61,173 nt of DNA from an uncultured Gemmiger sp. (GTDB lineage Bacteria > Bacillota > Clostridia > Oscillospirales > Ruminococcaceae), in NCBI GenBank assembly GCA_949295035.1, contig CASFJO010000080.1, forward strand, positions 1-61,173. The letters run 5' to 3'. How positions within the stretch are numbered: position 1 is the first letter of the stretch; the number at the start of each line of letters is the position of its first letter. The notes under the pieces are model-generated. The model was not told the DNA's origin. It saw only the letters and a program-made list of their open reading frames with translations, and searched no databases. Positions 40,576-49,751 of the stretch are shown one piece after another. The position numbers were made by a program, and so were the translations under genes.

Positions 40576-41498
40576 AACTGAATCAGCTGCCAACGGAGCA
40601 GCGCAATCCCAATACCGCCGACATTGACCGGCTTTCCACGCTGGAGATGGTGCGGCGGATCAACGACGAGGACAAAAAAGTGGCTTATGCCGTGGAAAAG
40701 CAGCTGGAGCCCATCGCCCGGGCGGTAGACGCGGTCGCCGGGGCTCTGGAACGGGGCGGGCGGCTGCTCTACTGCGGCTGCGGCACTTCCGGGCGGCTGG
40801 GCATCCTGGACGCGGTGGAGTGCCCGCCTACCTATTCCACCGATCCGGAGATGGTGCAGGGTATCATTGCCGGCGGTGAACCGGCGGTATTTCAGGCGGT
40901 GGAGGGCGCGGAGGACGACGCTGAAGCCGGCCGCGCCGATCTGGCGGCCAGGAATATCGGGGAAAAGGACGTGCTGGTGGGGATCGCGGCCAGCGGCCGC
41001 ACCCCCTATGTGCTGGGGGCGATGCGTCTGGCCGCCGAGCGGGGAGCCGTTACAGTGGCGGTCACCTGCAACGCGGGGTCCGCGATGAACGCCGAAGCCG
41101 ATATCTCCATCGCGGTGGAACCCGGCCCCGAGGTCATCACCGGCTCCACCCGCATGAAAAGCGGTACCGCCCAGAAGATGGTGCTGAATATGATCTCCAC
41201 CGGTGCGATGATCCGGTTGGGCAAAGTGTATGGCAACCTGATGGTGGATGTGAAGCCCAGCAACGAAAAGCTGGTGCGCCGGGCGGTGTCGATCGTCTGC
41301 GACGCGGCCGGCGTGGGGGAGGATGAAGCCCGCGCCGCGCTGGAAAGCTGTGAGTATTCGGCCAAGACGGCCATCGTGATGCTGCTGTGCAGCCTGAACG
41401 CGCCCCAGGCGGCGGCGCTTCTGGAACAGGCGGGCGGCCGGGTGGCCCAGGCGCTGAATCTGCATAAGGAGGAGAGCTGCCATGGACAGAAAGCATAA
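40569..41498 (+). CDS. murQ: N-acetylmuramic acid 6-phosphate etherase
   Basis: A 309-residue SIS-domain enzyme. TEQRNPNTADIDRLSTLEM at the N-terminus and CGCGTSGRLGILDAVECPPT near residue 72-90 (with the catalytic Glu) are diagnostic for MurQ; GIAASGRTPYVLGA and GSTRMKSGTAQKMVLNMIST complete the active site. It cleaves the lactyl ether of MurNAc-6-phosphate to GlcNAc-6-phosphate and lactate. It overlaps its neighbours on both sides (AmiE-like and nagZ), so the three are a tight operon. Confidence 0.96.
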   Translation: MLKLNQLPTEQRNPNTADIDRLSTLEMVRRINDEDKKVAYAVEKQLEPIARAVDAVAGALERGGRLLYCGCGTSGRLGILDAVECPPTYSTDPEMVQGIIAGGEPAVFQAVEGAEDDAEAGRADLAARNIGEKDVLVGIAASGRTPYVLGAMRLAAERGAVTVAVTCNAGSAMNAEADISIAVEPGPEVITGSTRMKSGTAQKMVLNMISTGAMIRLGKVYGNLMVDVKPSNEKLVRRAVSIVCDAAGVGEDEARAALESCEYSAKTAIVMLLCSLNAPQAAALLEQAGGRVAQALNLHKEESCHGQKA

Positions 41499-43005
41499 AG
41501 TCGGCCAGCGCATCGTGGCGGGCCTGTCTGGCACGCGGGTGGACGACTCCTTTCGCGCGCTGGTGCGGGAGAGCGCGGTGGGCAATGTGATCCTGTTCCG
41601 CCGCAACATAGAAAGTTCCGCCCAGTTGGCTCGCTTGTGCGGAGAGATACGCGACCTGATCCTGACAGAGACCGGCGTGCCGCCCTTGATCACGATCGAT
41701 CAGGAGGGCGGCGTGGTGGCCCGGCTCACCGCCGATCTGCCCCATACGCCGGGCGGCATGGCGCTGGCGGCCGCCGGCCCGGACGCGCCGGCCCGCGCCG
41801 CCCGCATCGTAGCCCGGGAACTGCGCAGCGTGGGGATCAACTGCAATCTGGCGCCGGTGTTCGACGTAAATTCCAACCCCGACAATCCGGTGATCGGGGT
41901 GCGCAGTTTTGGCGACGAAGCCCGCGCCGCCGCGCCGCGCGCGCTGGCTTTCGCGCGGGCCACGGCGGAGGAGGGGGTCCTGCCCTGCGCCAAGCATTTC
42001 CCCGGCCATGGGGATACGGCGGTGGACTCGCATCTGGGGCTGCCTTGCGTGACCAAGTCCCGGCGGGAACTGGAGTCCTGCGAACTGCTGCCTTTCCGGG
42101 CGGCTGTCGAGGCCGGCGTGCCGGCGATCATGTCCAGCCATATTCTGTTCCCGGCGCTGGAGCCTGAGCGCATTCCGGCCACCATGTCCCGGCGCATCCT
42201 CACCGATCTGCTCCGGGGCGAATTGGGCCACCAGGGCCTGATTTTGAGCGACTGCATGGAGATGGACGCCATCGCCAAATACTACGGCAGCGTTAACGGG
42301 GCGGTGGCCGCCGTGGGCGCGGGGGTGGATCTGGTGTTCCTGTCCCACACGGCTGCCTACGCCCGGGACACCGCCCGGGAACTGTGCCGGCGCTATGAGA
42401 GCGGGGAGTTCCCCGAAGAGGAACTGGATGCTTCGGTGGCGCGGATCCTGGCCGCCAAAGAGCGGTTTGCCGCAACCGCGGCCGGCCCGGCCTGTACCGA
42501 CGCGGACCGCCAGGAAGCCCGCCGCCTGCTGGAAGCTTCCTTTACCCTGGTGCGGGGAGAACTGCCGCCTCTGGGCCCCCGCCCCGTTTTTATCGGTTGT
42601 GCCAACTACCGGGCCACACTGGCTTCCAGCGGCCCGGAGGGGGTACCCGCCTTTCCGGCGTATATGGCCCAGGCACTGGGCGGGAACTGCCTGCTCACCG
42701 GCGAGGACCCGGATGAGGGCAAGATAGCCCGCGCGGTACAAGCGGCCCGGGAAGCCAGCAGCGTGTGGATGGGCAGCTATAACGGGCATCTGCGTCCCGG
42801 TCAGCTGGCGCTTATGAAGGCGCTGGGCGGGTGCGGCCTCCCCATGGCGGTGGTGGCGCTGCGGGACCCGTATGATCTGGCATCCGCCCCGGCCCATGCC
42901 GCTGCCATTGCCGCCTGGGAATATACCCCCCAGTCTCTGGAGGCTCTGGTGCCCTTCCTGCAGGGGAAGATCCCCTTTACAGGAAAGATTCCGGTTACGC
43001 TTTGA
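41482..43005 (+). CDS. nagZ: Beta-N-acetylglucosaminidase NagZ (GH3)
   Basis: A 507-residue family 3 glycosidase. ITIDQEGGVVARL near residue 73 and CAKHFPGHGDTAVDSHLGLP near 170-190 carry the His-Asp acid/base dyad unique to NagZ-type enzymes. LILSDCMEMDAI near 255 holds the nucleophile Asp. It removes GlcNAc from GlcNAc-MurNAc fragments. A C-terminal domain of about 160 residues follows, as in Gram-positive NagZ. There is no signal peptide, unlike the secreted Bacillus enzyme, which implies uptake of intact disaccharides or muropeptides. Confidence 0.93.
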   Translation: MDRKHKVGQRIVAGLSGTRVDDSFRALVRESAVGNVILFRRNIESSAQLARLCGEIRDLILTETGVPPLITIDQEGGVVARLTADLPHTPGGMALAAAGPDAPARAARIVARELRSVGINCNLAPVFDVNSNPDNPVIGVRSFGDEARAAAPRALAFARATAEEGVLPCAKHFPGHGDTAVDSHLGLPCVTKSRRELESCELLPFRAAVEAGVPAIMSSHILFPALEPERIPATMSRRILTDLLRGELGHQGLILSDCMEMDAIAKYYGSVNGAVAAVGAGVDLVFLSHTAAYARDTARELCRRYESGEFPEEELDASVARILAAKERFAATAAGPACTDADRQEARRLLEASFTLVRGELPPLGPRPVFIGCANYRATLASSGPEGVPAFPAYMAQALGGNCLLTGEDPDEGKIARAVQAAREASSVWMGSYNGHLRPGQLALMKALGGCGLPMAVVALRDPYDLASAPAHAAAIAAWEYTPQSLEALVPFLQGKIPFTGKIPVTL

Positions 43006-43069
43006 TGGGCAAACTGCACAAATAAGAAAGAATAAAACATTATAAACTGTAAAATTGAACTTTTGTTTC

Positions 43070-43098
43070 TTTACAACGCCATCCGGGCGTGCTATAAT
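43070..43098 (+). promoter_or_regulatory. Promoter of the sugar ABC importer
   Basis: TTTACA (43070-43075) and TATAAT (43093-43098) with a 17-bp spacer that contains an ACGCC/GGCGT inverted repeat. Confidence 0.75.
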
Positions 43099-43184
43099 TG
43101 CCTCAAGGGGAACGGAACCGCAGATATGGCCGTACAGCAAGGTGGAGCGGCCGTGTCTACACAATACATGACAAGGAGGACGAC

Positions 43185-44468
43185 ATGAAAAAACTATTGG
43201 CGCTTGTTCTTGCCGCTGTGCTGCTGGCCGGTGTGCTGGCAGGGTGCGGCGCTTCCGGATCTTCGTCCGGAGGCAGTACTTCCCAGGGTTCCGCGCAGCC
43301 CGCGGAGCCCACGGAACTGACCCTGTGGCTGCCGGTCTACCAGTTTGGCGATGGCCCCAGCGACGAGGAGTTCTGGACCGGGCAGTTGGCCAGCTTTGAA
43401 GAGGAAAACAACTGCACCATCAACCTGGAGATCCTCTCCTGGACCGATTACGTCACCACCATCTACACCGGTCTGCTGTCCGGTGACGGTCCCGACGTGG
43501 TCTACACCACCGAGGTGTACGATCTGATCGCCGCGGACCTGCTGGCTCCGCTGGATGAGTACATCACCGATGAGGATCGGGAGAACTACATCTACCTGGA
43601 TCAGGCGGCCTACAACGAGGAAGGCCAGATGTGCACCCTGCCCATGATGGTGGGCAACGCCTGCGTCATGTACTTCAACATGGACATTCTGGAGGCCGCC
43701 GGCATCACCGAACTGCCCACCACCTGGGATGAACTGTTCGACGTCTGCAAAGCCATCAAAGAATCCAATCCCGACGTGTGGCCCTTTATCCAGCCCTGGG
43801 GCGCCTCCAACGGCACCTCCGCTCTGATGACCGGCTTCTGGCCCTACTTCTTCCAGGCTGGCGGCACCGTGCTGGATGAGAACGGCGAACTGAACATGGA
43901 CAGCGAGGCTACGCTGGAGGCCCTGAACTTCATCAAGCGGATGAAGGACGAGGGGATCTTTGACGACAGCATCACCTCCATGGACGACCCTCCGGGAAAA
44001 TTTGTCAGCGGTGAGGCAGCCATCATCGTGGCCGGCACCGGCAATGCGTCTACCTTCACCGAGAACGGGGTCAACTGGCAGAGCGTGCTGTCCATGGAAG
44101 GCCCCGCCGGTCTGGGCACCAAGATCGCCGTGAACTCGCTGGGCATTGCCAACTACTGCGAGGATAAGGAACTGGCCGCCAAGCTGATCAAGTATCTGAC
44201 CAGCGGCCCCGTTATGGACGCGTACCACTCCGAGGTCTACGGCATGGCTTCCGTCACCAAGGACGCCACCTATGAGGAGCCGGAACCCTTCCAGTCCATG
44301 TACGCTGAACACTCCGACGTGATGTATGTGGTTCCCGCCTTTGAGGGATCCACCTCCTTTGAGAACACCATGATGCAGAACATTCAGTTGATGCTGACCG
44401 GCTCTCTCACGCCCGAGGAGGTCATTGACGAGACCATGACCTATTACAACGAGCAGATCAAGTCCTAA
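43185..44468 (+). CDS. Sugar ABC transporter substrate-binding lipoprotein
   Basis: A 427-residue family 1 (MalE/UgpB-like) binding protein. Residues 1-22 form a lipoprotein signal with the lipobox LAGC, then a Ser/Gly linker and ELTLWLPVYQFG, the first strand of the fold. LSGDGPDVVYTT and WDELFDVCKAIKE are usual family segments. AAGGAGG precedes the ATG. Its place between nagZ and anmK suggests a GlcNAc-MurNAc disaccharide, MurNAc or muropeptide ligand. Confidence 0.9.
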   Translation: MKKLLALVLAAVLLAGVLAGCGASGSSSGGSTSQGSAQPAEPTELTLWLPVYQFGDGPSDEEFWTGQLASFEEENNCTINLEILSWTDYVTTIYTGLLSGDGPDVVYTTEVYDLIAADLLAPLDEYITDEDRENYIYLDQAAYNEEGQMCTLPMMVGNACVMYFNMDILEAAGITELPTTWDELFDVCKAIKESNPDVWPFIQPWGASNGTSALMTGFWPYFFQAGGTVLDENGELNMDSEATLEALNFIKRMKDEGIFDDSITSMDDPPGKFVSGEAAIIVAGTGNASTFTENGVNWQSVLSMEGPAGLGTKIAVNSLGIANYCEDKELAAKLIKYLTSGPVMDAYHSEVYGMASVTKDATYEEPEPFQSMYAEHSDVMYVVPAFEGSTSFENTMMQNIQLMLTGSLTPEEVIDETMTYYNEQIKS

Positions 44469-44577
44469 CGGACCATCGCTCAAAGCCGCGCAAGCCGGGC
44501 ATTGGCGCTCGCCGTCAGTGCCCGGCCTTTCCTTTTAGGGGCCGCGGCTGCCCATACTGCAAGAAGGACGGATTACC

Positions 44578-45480
44578 ATGAACGGAGAAAAACGAACGCG
44601 GACACGCCTTACCCGGCGCCATCGCCAAGAGCTGTATGGCTGGGCCTATATTCTGCCCGGCATGGTGGTGCTGACGGTATTCTGCATCCTGCCTATTTTC
44701 ATGACCCTGTACTACAGCTTTACCGACTACAACCTGGCCCAGGCGCCGGAGTTTATCGCATTTTCCAATTATGTCAAGGTGTTCACCAATACTCAGCTGC
44801 GCAAGGCGCTGGTCAATACGGTAATCTACGTGATCATCACCGTACCTCTGCAAACCATCGTGTCGCTGCTTGCGGCCTCTTTCCTGGCCAACTTTCTGAA
44901 TAGCCGCTACGGCAAGTTTTTGAGGGGCGTGATCTTTATCCCCATCCTGGTATCCTATGTGGCGGCCGCGGCGGTATGGCGCATTATCTACAACTCCAAA
45001 GGCGGCATCCTGAACCAGATCATCGGCGTGTTTGGCCTGGATTCGGTCAACTGGCTGGGCGACGCCGGTACCGCCCTGATCTGTGTGGCGGTCGTGGCGG
45101 TGTGGAAGAGCGCCGGTTACTTTATGGTCATTTTCTATGCGGGCATCATGAATATTTCGGTGGAGGTGAAGGAGGCAGCCATCATCGACGGCGCCACCCC
45201 TCGCCAGCGATTCTGGTATATCACTGTGCCCATCCTCAAACCGATCACCTACATGGTGGTCACCCTGGGGGTGATCTGGTCGTTCCAGGCGTTTGATCTG
45301 GTCTACAAACTCACCGGCGGCGGGCCCGGGTTTGCCACTACCACCATCGCCTATGTGATCTATTCCTACGCCTTCCAGGACCGGCGCATCGGCTATGCCT
45401 GCGCCATCGCGATCCTGCTGCTGCTGGTGATCCTGGCGATCCATCTGGTGGAGCAGCAATTCTTCAAGGAGGAGGACTGA
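44578..45480 (+). CDS. Sugar ABC transporter permease (MalF-like)
   Basis: A 300-residue permease with six predicted helices. The coupling loop EAAIIDGATPRQRFWYITVP near residue 200-220 contains the EAA-x(3)-G pattern that contacts the ATPase. It follows the binding protein by about 110 bp and precedes the second permease by 3 bp. No ATPase gene is present, so the complex probably uses a shared MsmX-type ATPase encoded elsewhere. Confidence 0.92.
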   Translation: MNGEKRTRTRLTRRHRQELYGWAYILPGMVVLTVFCILPIFMTLYYSFTDYNLAQAPEFIAFSNYVKVFTNTQLRKALVNTVIYVIITVPLQTIVSLLAASFLANFLNSRYGKFLRGVIFIPILVSYVAAAAVWRIIYNSKGGILNQIIGVFGLDSVNWLGDAGTALICVAVVAVWKSAGYFMVIFYAGIMNISVEVKEAAIIDGATPRQRFWYITVPILKPITYMVVTLGVIWSFQAFDLVYKLTGGGPGFATTTIAYVIYSYAFQDRRIGYACAIAILLLLVILAIHLVEQQFFKEED

Positions 45481-45483
45481 GCC

Positions 45484-46308
45484 ATGGTCAAATCCGATAC
45501 CCGGACCCTGCGTTTCTGGATCGGCACGGTCCTCGTGACCCTGTTTGCGGTGCTCTGCGTGGCGCCGCTGATCTACATGGTGCTGGTGTCCTTTACCGAT
45601 TCACCTACCTTGTATATCAGCTGGAGCGACATTGATTTCACCGACTTTTCCAACTATGTGTACCTGTTCGTCAGCCGGGATTTTGCCCGACCGCTGCTCA
45701 ACAGCGTGATCGTGGTGGTGCTGGGCTGTATTCTGGTCAATCTGGTGTCCTGCACCATGGCGTACGGCTTTGAGAAAAAGCCCATCCGGGGCAAGGGCCT
45801 GCTGTTCAATATCGTGCTGGCCACCATGATGATCCCCACGCAGGTGGTGTTCATCTCCCTGTTTGTCATGATGCGGCAGCTGGATCTGATGAACACCTAC
45901 ATCGCGCTGGTCATCCCCCTGATCGGCGCCTTCGGTGTGTTTTTGATGCGTCAGTTTATCCACGGCGTGCCCGACGAGTTGATGGAGGCGGCCGAGATCG
46001 ACGGATGCAGCGAACTGGGGATCTTTCTGCGGATCGTGTTGCCGATGGTCAAACCCGCGGTCATCACCCTGACGGTATTTACCTTCAATTCCGCCTGGAA
46101 CTCCTTCATGTGGCCGCTGATCTGCACCACCAAAAGCGAAATGTACCCCCTGACGGTGGCCATGTCCACACTGACCAGCTATTTTGAAACGAACTACGGC
46201 CCCACTATGGCGGCCGCCACCGTTTCCTTTTCGGTGCCCTTTATCCTGTACTGTTTTTTGCAGAAGGAATTCGTCGAAGGGATTGCCCTCGGCGGCCTGA
46301 AGGGCTGA
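45484..46308 (+). CDS. Sugar ABC transporter permease (MalG-like)
   Basis: A 274-residue permease with six helices and the coupling loop EAAEIDGCSELGIFLRIVLP near residue 160-180. It pairs with the MalF-like gene just upstream. It ends with EFVEGIALGGLKG, the typical final turn (GLxxGAVKG) of MalG-type permeases. Confidence 0.92.
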   Translation: MVKSDTRTLRFWIGTVLVTLFAVLCVAPLIYMVLVSFTDSPTLYISWSDIDFTDFSNYVYLFVSRDFARPLLNSVIVVVLGCILVNLVSCTMAYGFEKKPIRGKGLLFNIVLATMMIPTQVVFISLFVMMRQLDLMNTYIALVIPLIGAFGVFLMRQFIHGVPDELMEAAEIDGCSELGIFLRIVLPMVKPAVITLTVFTFNSAWNSFMWPLICTTKSEMYPLTVAMSTLTSYFETNYGPTMAAATVSFSVPFILYCFLQKEFVEGIALGGLKG

Positions 46309-46332
46309 CGATATCCACCCGGCAGAACAAAA

Positions 46333-46368
46333 CGCGCGGAGGGGGCGATGGGTCCTCTCCGCGTTTTT
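46333..46368 (+). terminator. Terminator after the ABC importer
   Basis: CGCGGAGGGG (46335-46344) pairs with CCTCTCCGCG (46354-46363), then TTTTTGT. Confidence 0.8.
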
Positions 46369-46380
46369 GTCCGGTGTAAA

Positions 46381-46409
46381 TCGACAAACCGTTCCCGGTA
46401 TGGTATAGT
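46381..46409 (+). promoter_or_regulatory. Promoter of anmK and the RpiR gene
   Basis: TCGACA (46381-46386) and TATAGT (46404-46409) with a 17-bp spacer. Confidence 0.6.
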
Positions 46410-46433
46410 AAAAAGAAAGAAGGCGTTTTGACC

Positions 46434-47618
46434 ATGAAACAATGGGAAGCGTTGACGGCCCGGCCCGCGCGCCTGGGCATTGGTTTGATGAGCGGTACTT
46501 CAGCCGACGGGGTGGACGCGGCGCTGGTGCGTCTGGAAGGCTGCGGCACCTCCACCCGGGTGCGGCAGCTGGCGTTCGCCTTTCTGCCCTTTGAGGCGGA
46601 GGTGCGGGCGCGGATCCTGCAGGTGGCGTCGGGCGATTTCGGCGGCGCGGCGGAACTGTGCCGGCTGAATTTCCGTCTGGGGGCGCTGCTGGCCGACGCC
46701 TGCGAGGCAGTCTGCCGCCAGGCGGGGATCTCGCCCGATCGGATCGACTTCGTGGGCAGCCACGGCCAGACGGTCTGGCACATTCCTGAACCGGAGGAAT
46801 ACCTGGGCGATACCCAGCGCAGTACCTTGCAGATCGGGGAGGCCTCGGTCATTGCCGAACGGATGGGCTGCCCGGTGGTGTCGGATTTCCGGGTGCGGGA
46901 TATGGCGGCGGGCGGCCTGGGCGCGCCGCTGGTTCCCTATACGGAATACCTTCTGTATCGCAGTGAGACCGAGACGGTGGCGCTGCAGAACATCGGCGGG
47001 ATCGGCAATATCACCATGCTGCCCGCCGGCTGCCGCCTGGAGGATGTCTACGCCTTTGATACCGGCCCGGGCAATATGGTCATGGATGCCCTGGCTTTCC
47101 GGATCACCGGCGGCACCCAGACCTACGACGACGGTGGCCGCCTGGCGGCCGCGGGGCGTGTGGACCCGGCGCTGCTTGCCTGGATGCTGCGGGACGACTA
47201 TCTGCAGCGCCGTCCGCCCAAGACAACCGGGCGGGAGCGGTACGGCGCGGCCTATGTGGACCGGCTGTGCGCCGAGGCGGCCGGGCGGGGCGTGTCGTTG
47301 GCCGACACGCTGGCCACAGCCACCCGCTTTACCGCGGAATGTGTCCGCCGGGCGGTGGAGGACTGGTGCCCCGATCGGCCGACCCACCTGATCGTGGGGG
47401 GCGGCGGCAGCCGCAACCCGGTGCTGATGGAGCATCTGCGGCAGGCTCTGCCCGGCTGCCGGGTGGTGACCAACGAGGATCTGGGGCTGGATTCCGATTC
47501 CAAAGAAGCGGTGGCCTTTGCCATATTGGCCAACGAAGCATTGTTTGGGGTGTGCAACAACGCCCCCGGCGCCACGGGTGCGCGGCATCCTGTGGTCATG
47601 GGAAAAATCACCTGGTAA
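46434..47618 (+). CDS. anmK: Anhydro-N-acetylmuramic acid kinase
   Basis: A 394-residue sugar kinase of the ASKHA fold. GLMSGTSADGVDAALV near residue 14-30 is the AnmK signature, with IGEASVIAERMGCPVVSDFR near 140, ALQNIGGIGN near 183 and FDTGPGNMVMDAL near 205. It hydrolyses and phosphorylates anhydroMurNAc to MurNAc-6-phosphate, feeding MurQ. Its presence implies that the cell recycles fragments made by lytic transglycosylases, its own or from other bacteria. AAGAAGG precedes the ATG. Confidence 0.95.
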   Translation: MKQWEALTARPARLGIGLMSGTSADGVDAALVRLEGCGTSTRVRQLAFAFLPFEAEVRARILQVASGDFGGAAELCRLNFRLGALLADACEAVCRQAGISPDRIDFVGSHGQTVWHIPEPEEYLGDTQRSTLQIGEASVIAERMGCPVVSDFRVRDMAAGGLGAPLVPYTEYLLYRSETETVALQNIGGIGNITMLPAGCRLEDVYAFDTGPGNMVMDALAFRITGGTQTYDDGGRLAAAGRVDPALLAWMLRDDYLQRRPPKTTGRERYGAAYVDRLCAEAAGRGVSLADTLATATRFTAECVRRAVEDWCPDRPTHLIVGGGGSRNPVLMEHLRQALPGCRVVTNEDLGLDSDSKEAVAFAILANEALFGVCNNAPGATGARHPVVMGKITW

Positions 47619-47631
47619 GGAGGCTCGTCCA

Positions 47632-48492
47632 ATGACGGACATCGAGATCAAAACACGAAGCGTCTATGATACGCTCAGCCCTGCGGAACAGAAGGTGGCC
47701 TGGTATTTTCTGCAGAACCTGAGTTCGGTGTTCGACGAGCCGATCGCCACCCTGGCGGAAAAGAGCGGCGTCAGCCAGGTCATGTGGGTGCGGTTTTGCA
47801 AATCCCTGGGCTATTCCGGCCTGAAAGACCTGAAAAAGAATCTGTTTGCCCAGATGCATGAGCAGCGTGCCGAAGTGTCCGCCCCCAGTATGGATTTTCT
47901 GGACACGCGGGTCTATGCCAGCGTACAGGATATCATCGGCGGGGTGGAGGCCGGTGCGGTGCAGGCGCTGCGCAGTACCGCGCAGATCCAGGATACCGCC
48001 GCGCTGGAACAGGCGGCGGCCCGCATTGCCGGCGCACCGGCCGTGCGGCTGTTCGGCGTGGGCGCTTCCGGGGTCGTGGCCGAAGATCTCTACTACAAGC
48101 TGCTGCGCGTAGACCGGAATGTATTCTTTTGTGCCGACCTGCATATCCAGCTTACCTATATCACCATGACCAAGCCGGGGGATGTGGCGGTGTTCTTTTC
48201 CAACTCCGGCAGCACCACCGAGATCCTGGAACTGGCGCACGCCGCCCGGGAACGGGGCGCGTACATCATTGCGGTGACCAAATACGGCCCGAATCCGCTG
48301 GCAGACCTGGCCGACTGCATATTGCCCACCTCCTCGCCGGAACTGGAACATCGCAGCGGGGCCACCAGCAGCCGTTTGGCGGCGCTGTTCGTGGTGGATG
48401 TGCTGTTTACCACACTCTGCAACAAAAACTATGACACGGTGGAAAAGCCCCTGACAGAGAGTTATTCCCAATGCAGTCGCCACCATCTGTAA
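47632..48492 (+). CDS. RpiR-family regulator with SIS domain (MurR-like)
   Basis: A 286-residue regulator: HTH_6 domain in residues 1-75 (LSPAEQKVAWYFLQN, IATLAEKSGVSQVMWVRFCK) and a SIS sugar-phosphate-binding domain in about 115-250 (VRLFGVGASGVVAEDL, VAVFFSNSGSTTEILEL). In Bacillus and E. coli the RpiR-type MurR senses MurNAc-6-phosphate and represses recycling genes. The location after anmK with TAAGGAGG before the ATG supports that role here. The GlcNAc-6-phosphate branch is an alternative effector. Confidence 0.88.
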   Translation: MTDIEIKTRSVYDTLSPAEQKVAWYFLQNLSSVFDEPIATLAEKSGVSQVMWVRFCKSLGYSGLKDLKKNLFAQMHEQRAEVSAPSMDFLDTRVYASVQDIIGGVEAGAVQALRSTAQIQDTAALEQAAARIAGAPAVRLFGVGASGVVAEDLYYKLLRVDRNVFFCADLHIQLTYITMTKPGDVAVFFSNSGSTTEILELAHAARERGAYIIAVTKYGPNPLADLADCILPTSSPELEHRSGATSSRLAALFVVDVLFTTLCNKNYDTVEKPLTESYSQCSRHHL

Positions 48493-48537
48493 AGCCCTCC
48501 GGCCCGGCGCCTGATGGTCGGCCGTGCCCCTATAGCA

Positions 48538-48577
48538 AAACGATCCGCTGCGCAAAACGCAGCGGATCGTTTTTTTG
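48538..48577. terminator. Terminator after the RpiR gene
   Basis: ACGATCCGCTGCG (48540-48552) and CGCAGCGGATCGT (48558-48570) with a CAAAA loop and a run of seven T. Confidence 0.9.
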
Positions 48578-48595
48578 TACACCCGGCCTTTGCCT

Positions 48596-49693
48596 TCATC
48601 GGCGGCGGCCGCCCAGAGCGGCGGCCAGCGCGATCAGCAGCAGCGCCGCCGCCCCGCCCAACAGAACAAAAGCCAGCCACCGGGCCTGTTGGCCGGACAA
48701 AACGTCCGGCGCCTCTCCGGACGGCGCAGCCGGGGAGGAAGCGGGCACTTGCGATGTGCTGTTTTCCTCATGCGTTTGGTCAGCGGCGGGCGGGGACACC
48801 ACCGCGCCGTTCAAAGCGTCGGCCAGCCAATCCGCCAACAGCCGGGCCGCGGCCCGCATCCCGCTGTCGATCGCCCCGTCCAGCACGACCGCGTTGTCCT
48901 CGTTCAGGTCGGCATGGCCCCGCAGCATGAGAAACAGCTTCATCCCGTCGTCGTCCAACAGCGCCGATTCCAGGGCGGTGTACAGCGCCGCCCGGTCACC
49001 GGTATCCGCCCCGCCCAGCTGGGCCTGGATGAAAGCCTCGGCCCGCGAGGCGTCGGTCACAGCCGCGTAATAGGTTCGCAGATGCTGTGCCAGGTCATCC
49101 TCCGGCTGCAGGGTCGCCCCCAACACCATCCCGTCCAGGTCGGCCAGCAGGTCGCTTTCCGGAAACAGGCTGGCGTTTTCCTCTCCGCCGAATACCGGCT
49201 GCATCAGAGCGTAATACCCCTCCGTATCCTCCGCCTGGCCGCGAAACTGCTCCGCCAGCTGCATACAGTCCCCGCCCCAGCCGCAGAGCATCCCGGCCTG
49301 CTGGTAGCTGCCGGCCAGCGCCGCGATCAGGTGGATGGCGTCGATGGGTTGCCCCTGCGGCAAGGTCAGCAGTTTCACCCGCTGCAGGTCGGCCAACTCC
49401 GGAGCGCGGCTGCCCACAAGAGCGGCAAACTCCTCGTCGGCCGCCCCCAGCACCAGATCCCACTCCATGTCCGCGTACCGCACCGCCCGCAGATAGTTCA
49501 CCGTCAGCAGCAGCGCCTCTTTACCCGGTTCACCGGCGTGTTCTTCCGCCAGCTGCTGCAGATGTTCCACACCGTCCAAAAAGCTCTCCCAATCGTCGGC
49601 CGCTGCGGCCCGGGGCAGCAGCGCCAGACAAAGCACCAGCCCCAGCAGCAGCGTGATTCCGCGAAAAAGTATACTGTTTGTAGAATTTGACAT
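48596..49693 (-). CDS. Unrecognised membrane-anchored extracytoplasmic protein
   Basis: A 365-residue protein that I do not recognise. It has a signal-peptide-like start (SILFRGITLLLGLVLCLALL, residues about 8-27, then PRAAAADD), a helical acidic extracellular region to about residue 300, a low-complexity Ser/Ala/Pro/Glu linker, and a C-terminal membrane helix (WLAFVLLGGAAALLLIALAA) followed by GGRRR. Two cysteines (MLCGWGGDC) lie near residue 135. The start at 49693 has AAGGTGG upstream. It sits between the recycling island and the polyamine operon, with its own reading direction matching the latter but separated by a terminator. Confidence 0.7.
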   Translation of the reverse strand: MSNSTNSILFRGITLLLGLVLCLALLPRAAAADDWESFLDGVEHLQQLAEEHAGEPGKEALLLTVNYLRAVRYADMEWDLVLGAADEEFAALVGSRAPELADLQRVKLLTLPQGQPIDAIHLIAALAGSYQQAGMLCGWGGDCMQLAEQFRGQAEDTEGYYALMQPVFGGEENASLFPESDLLADLDGMVLGATLQPEDDLAQHLRTYYAAVTDASRAEAFIQAQLGGADTGDRAALYTALESALLDDDGMKLFLMLRGHADLNEDNAVVLDGAIDSGMRAAARLLADWLADALNGAVVSPPAADQTHEENSTSQVPASSPAAPSGEAPDVLSGQQARWLAFVLLGGAAALLLIALAAALGGRRR

Positions 49694-49713
49694 AAATATC
49701 CACCTTTTAAGGC

Positions 49714-49743
49714 AAAACGGCGCGGTTCGGCCCGCGCCGTTTT
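49714..49743. terminator. Terminator of the polyamine operon
   Basis: ACGGCGCGG (49717-49725) and CCGCGCCGT (49732-49740) with flanking A and T runs, 9 bp beyond the nspC stop. Confidence 0.85.
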
Positions 49744-49751
49744 GTCCGCCC

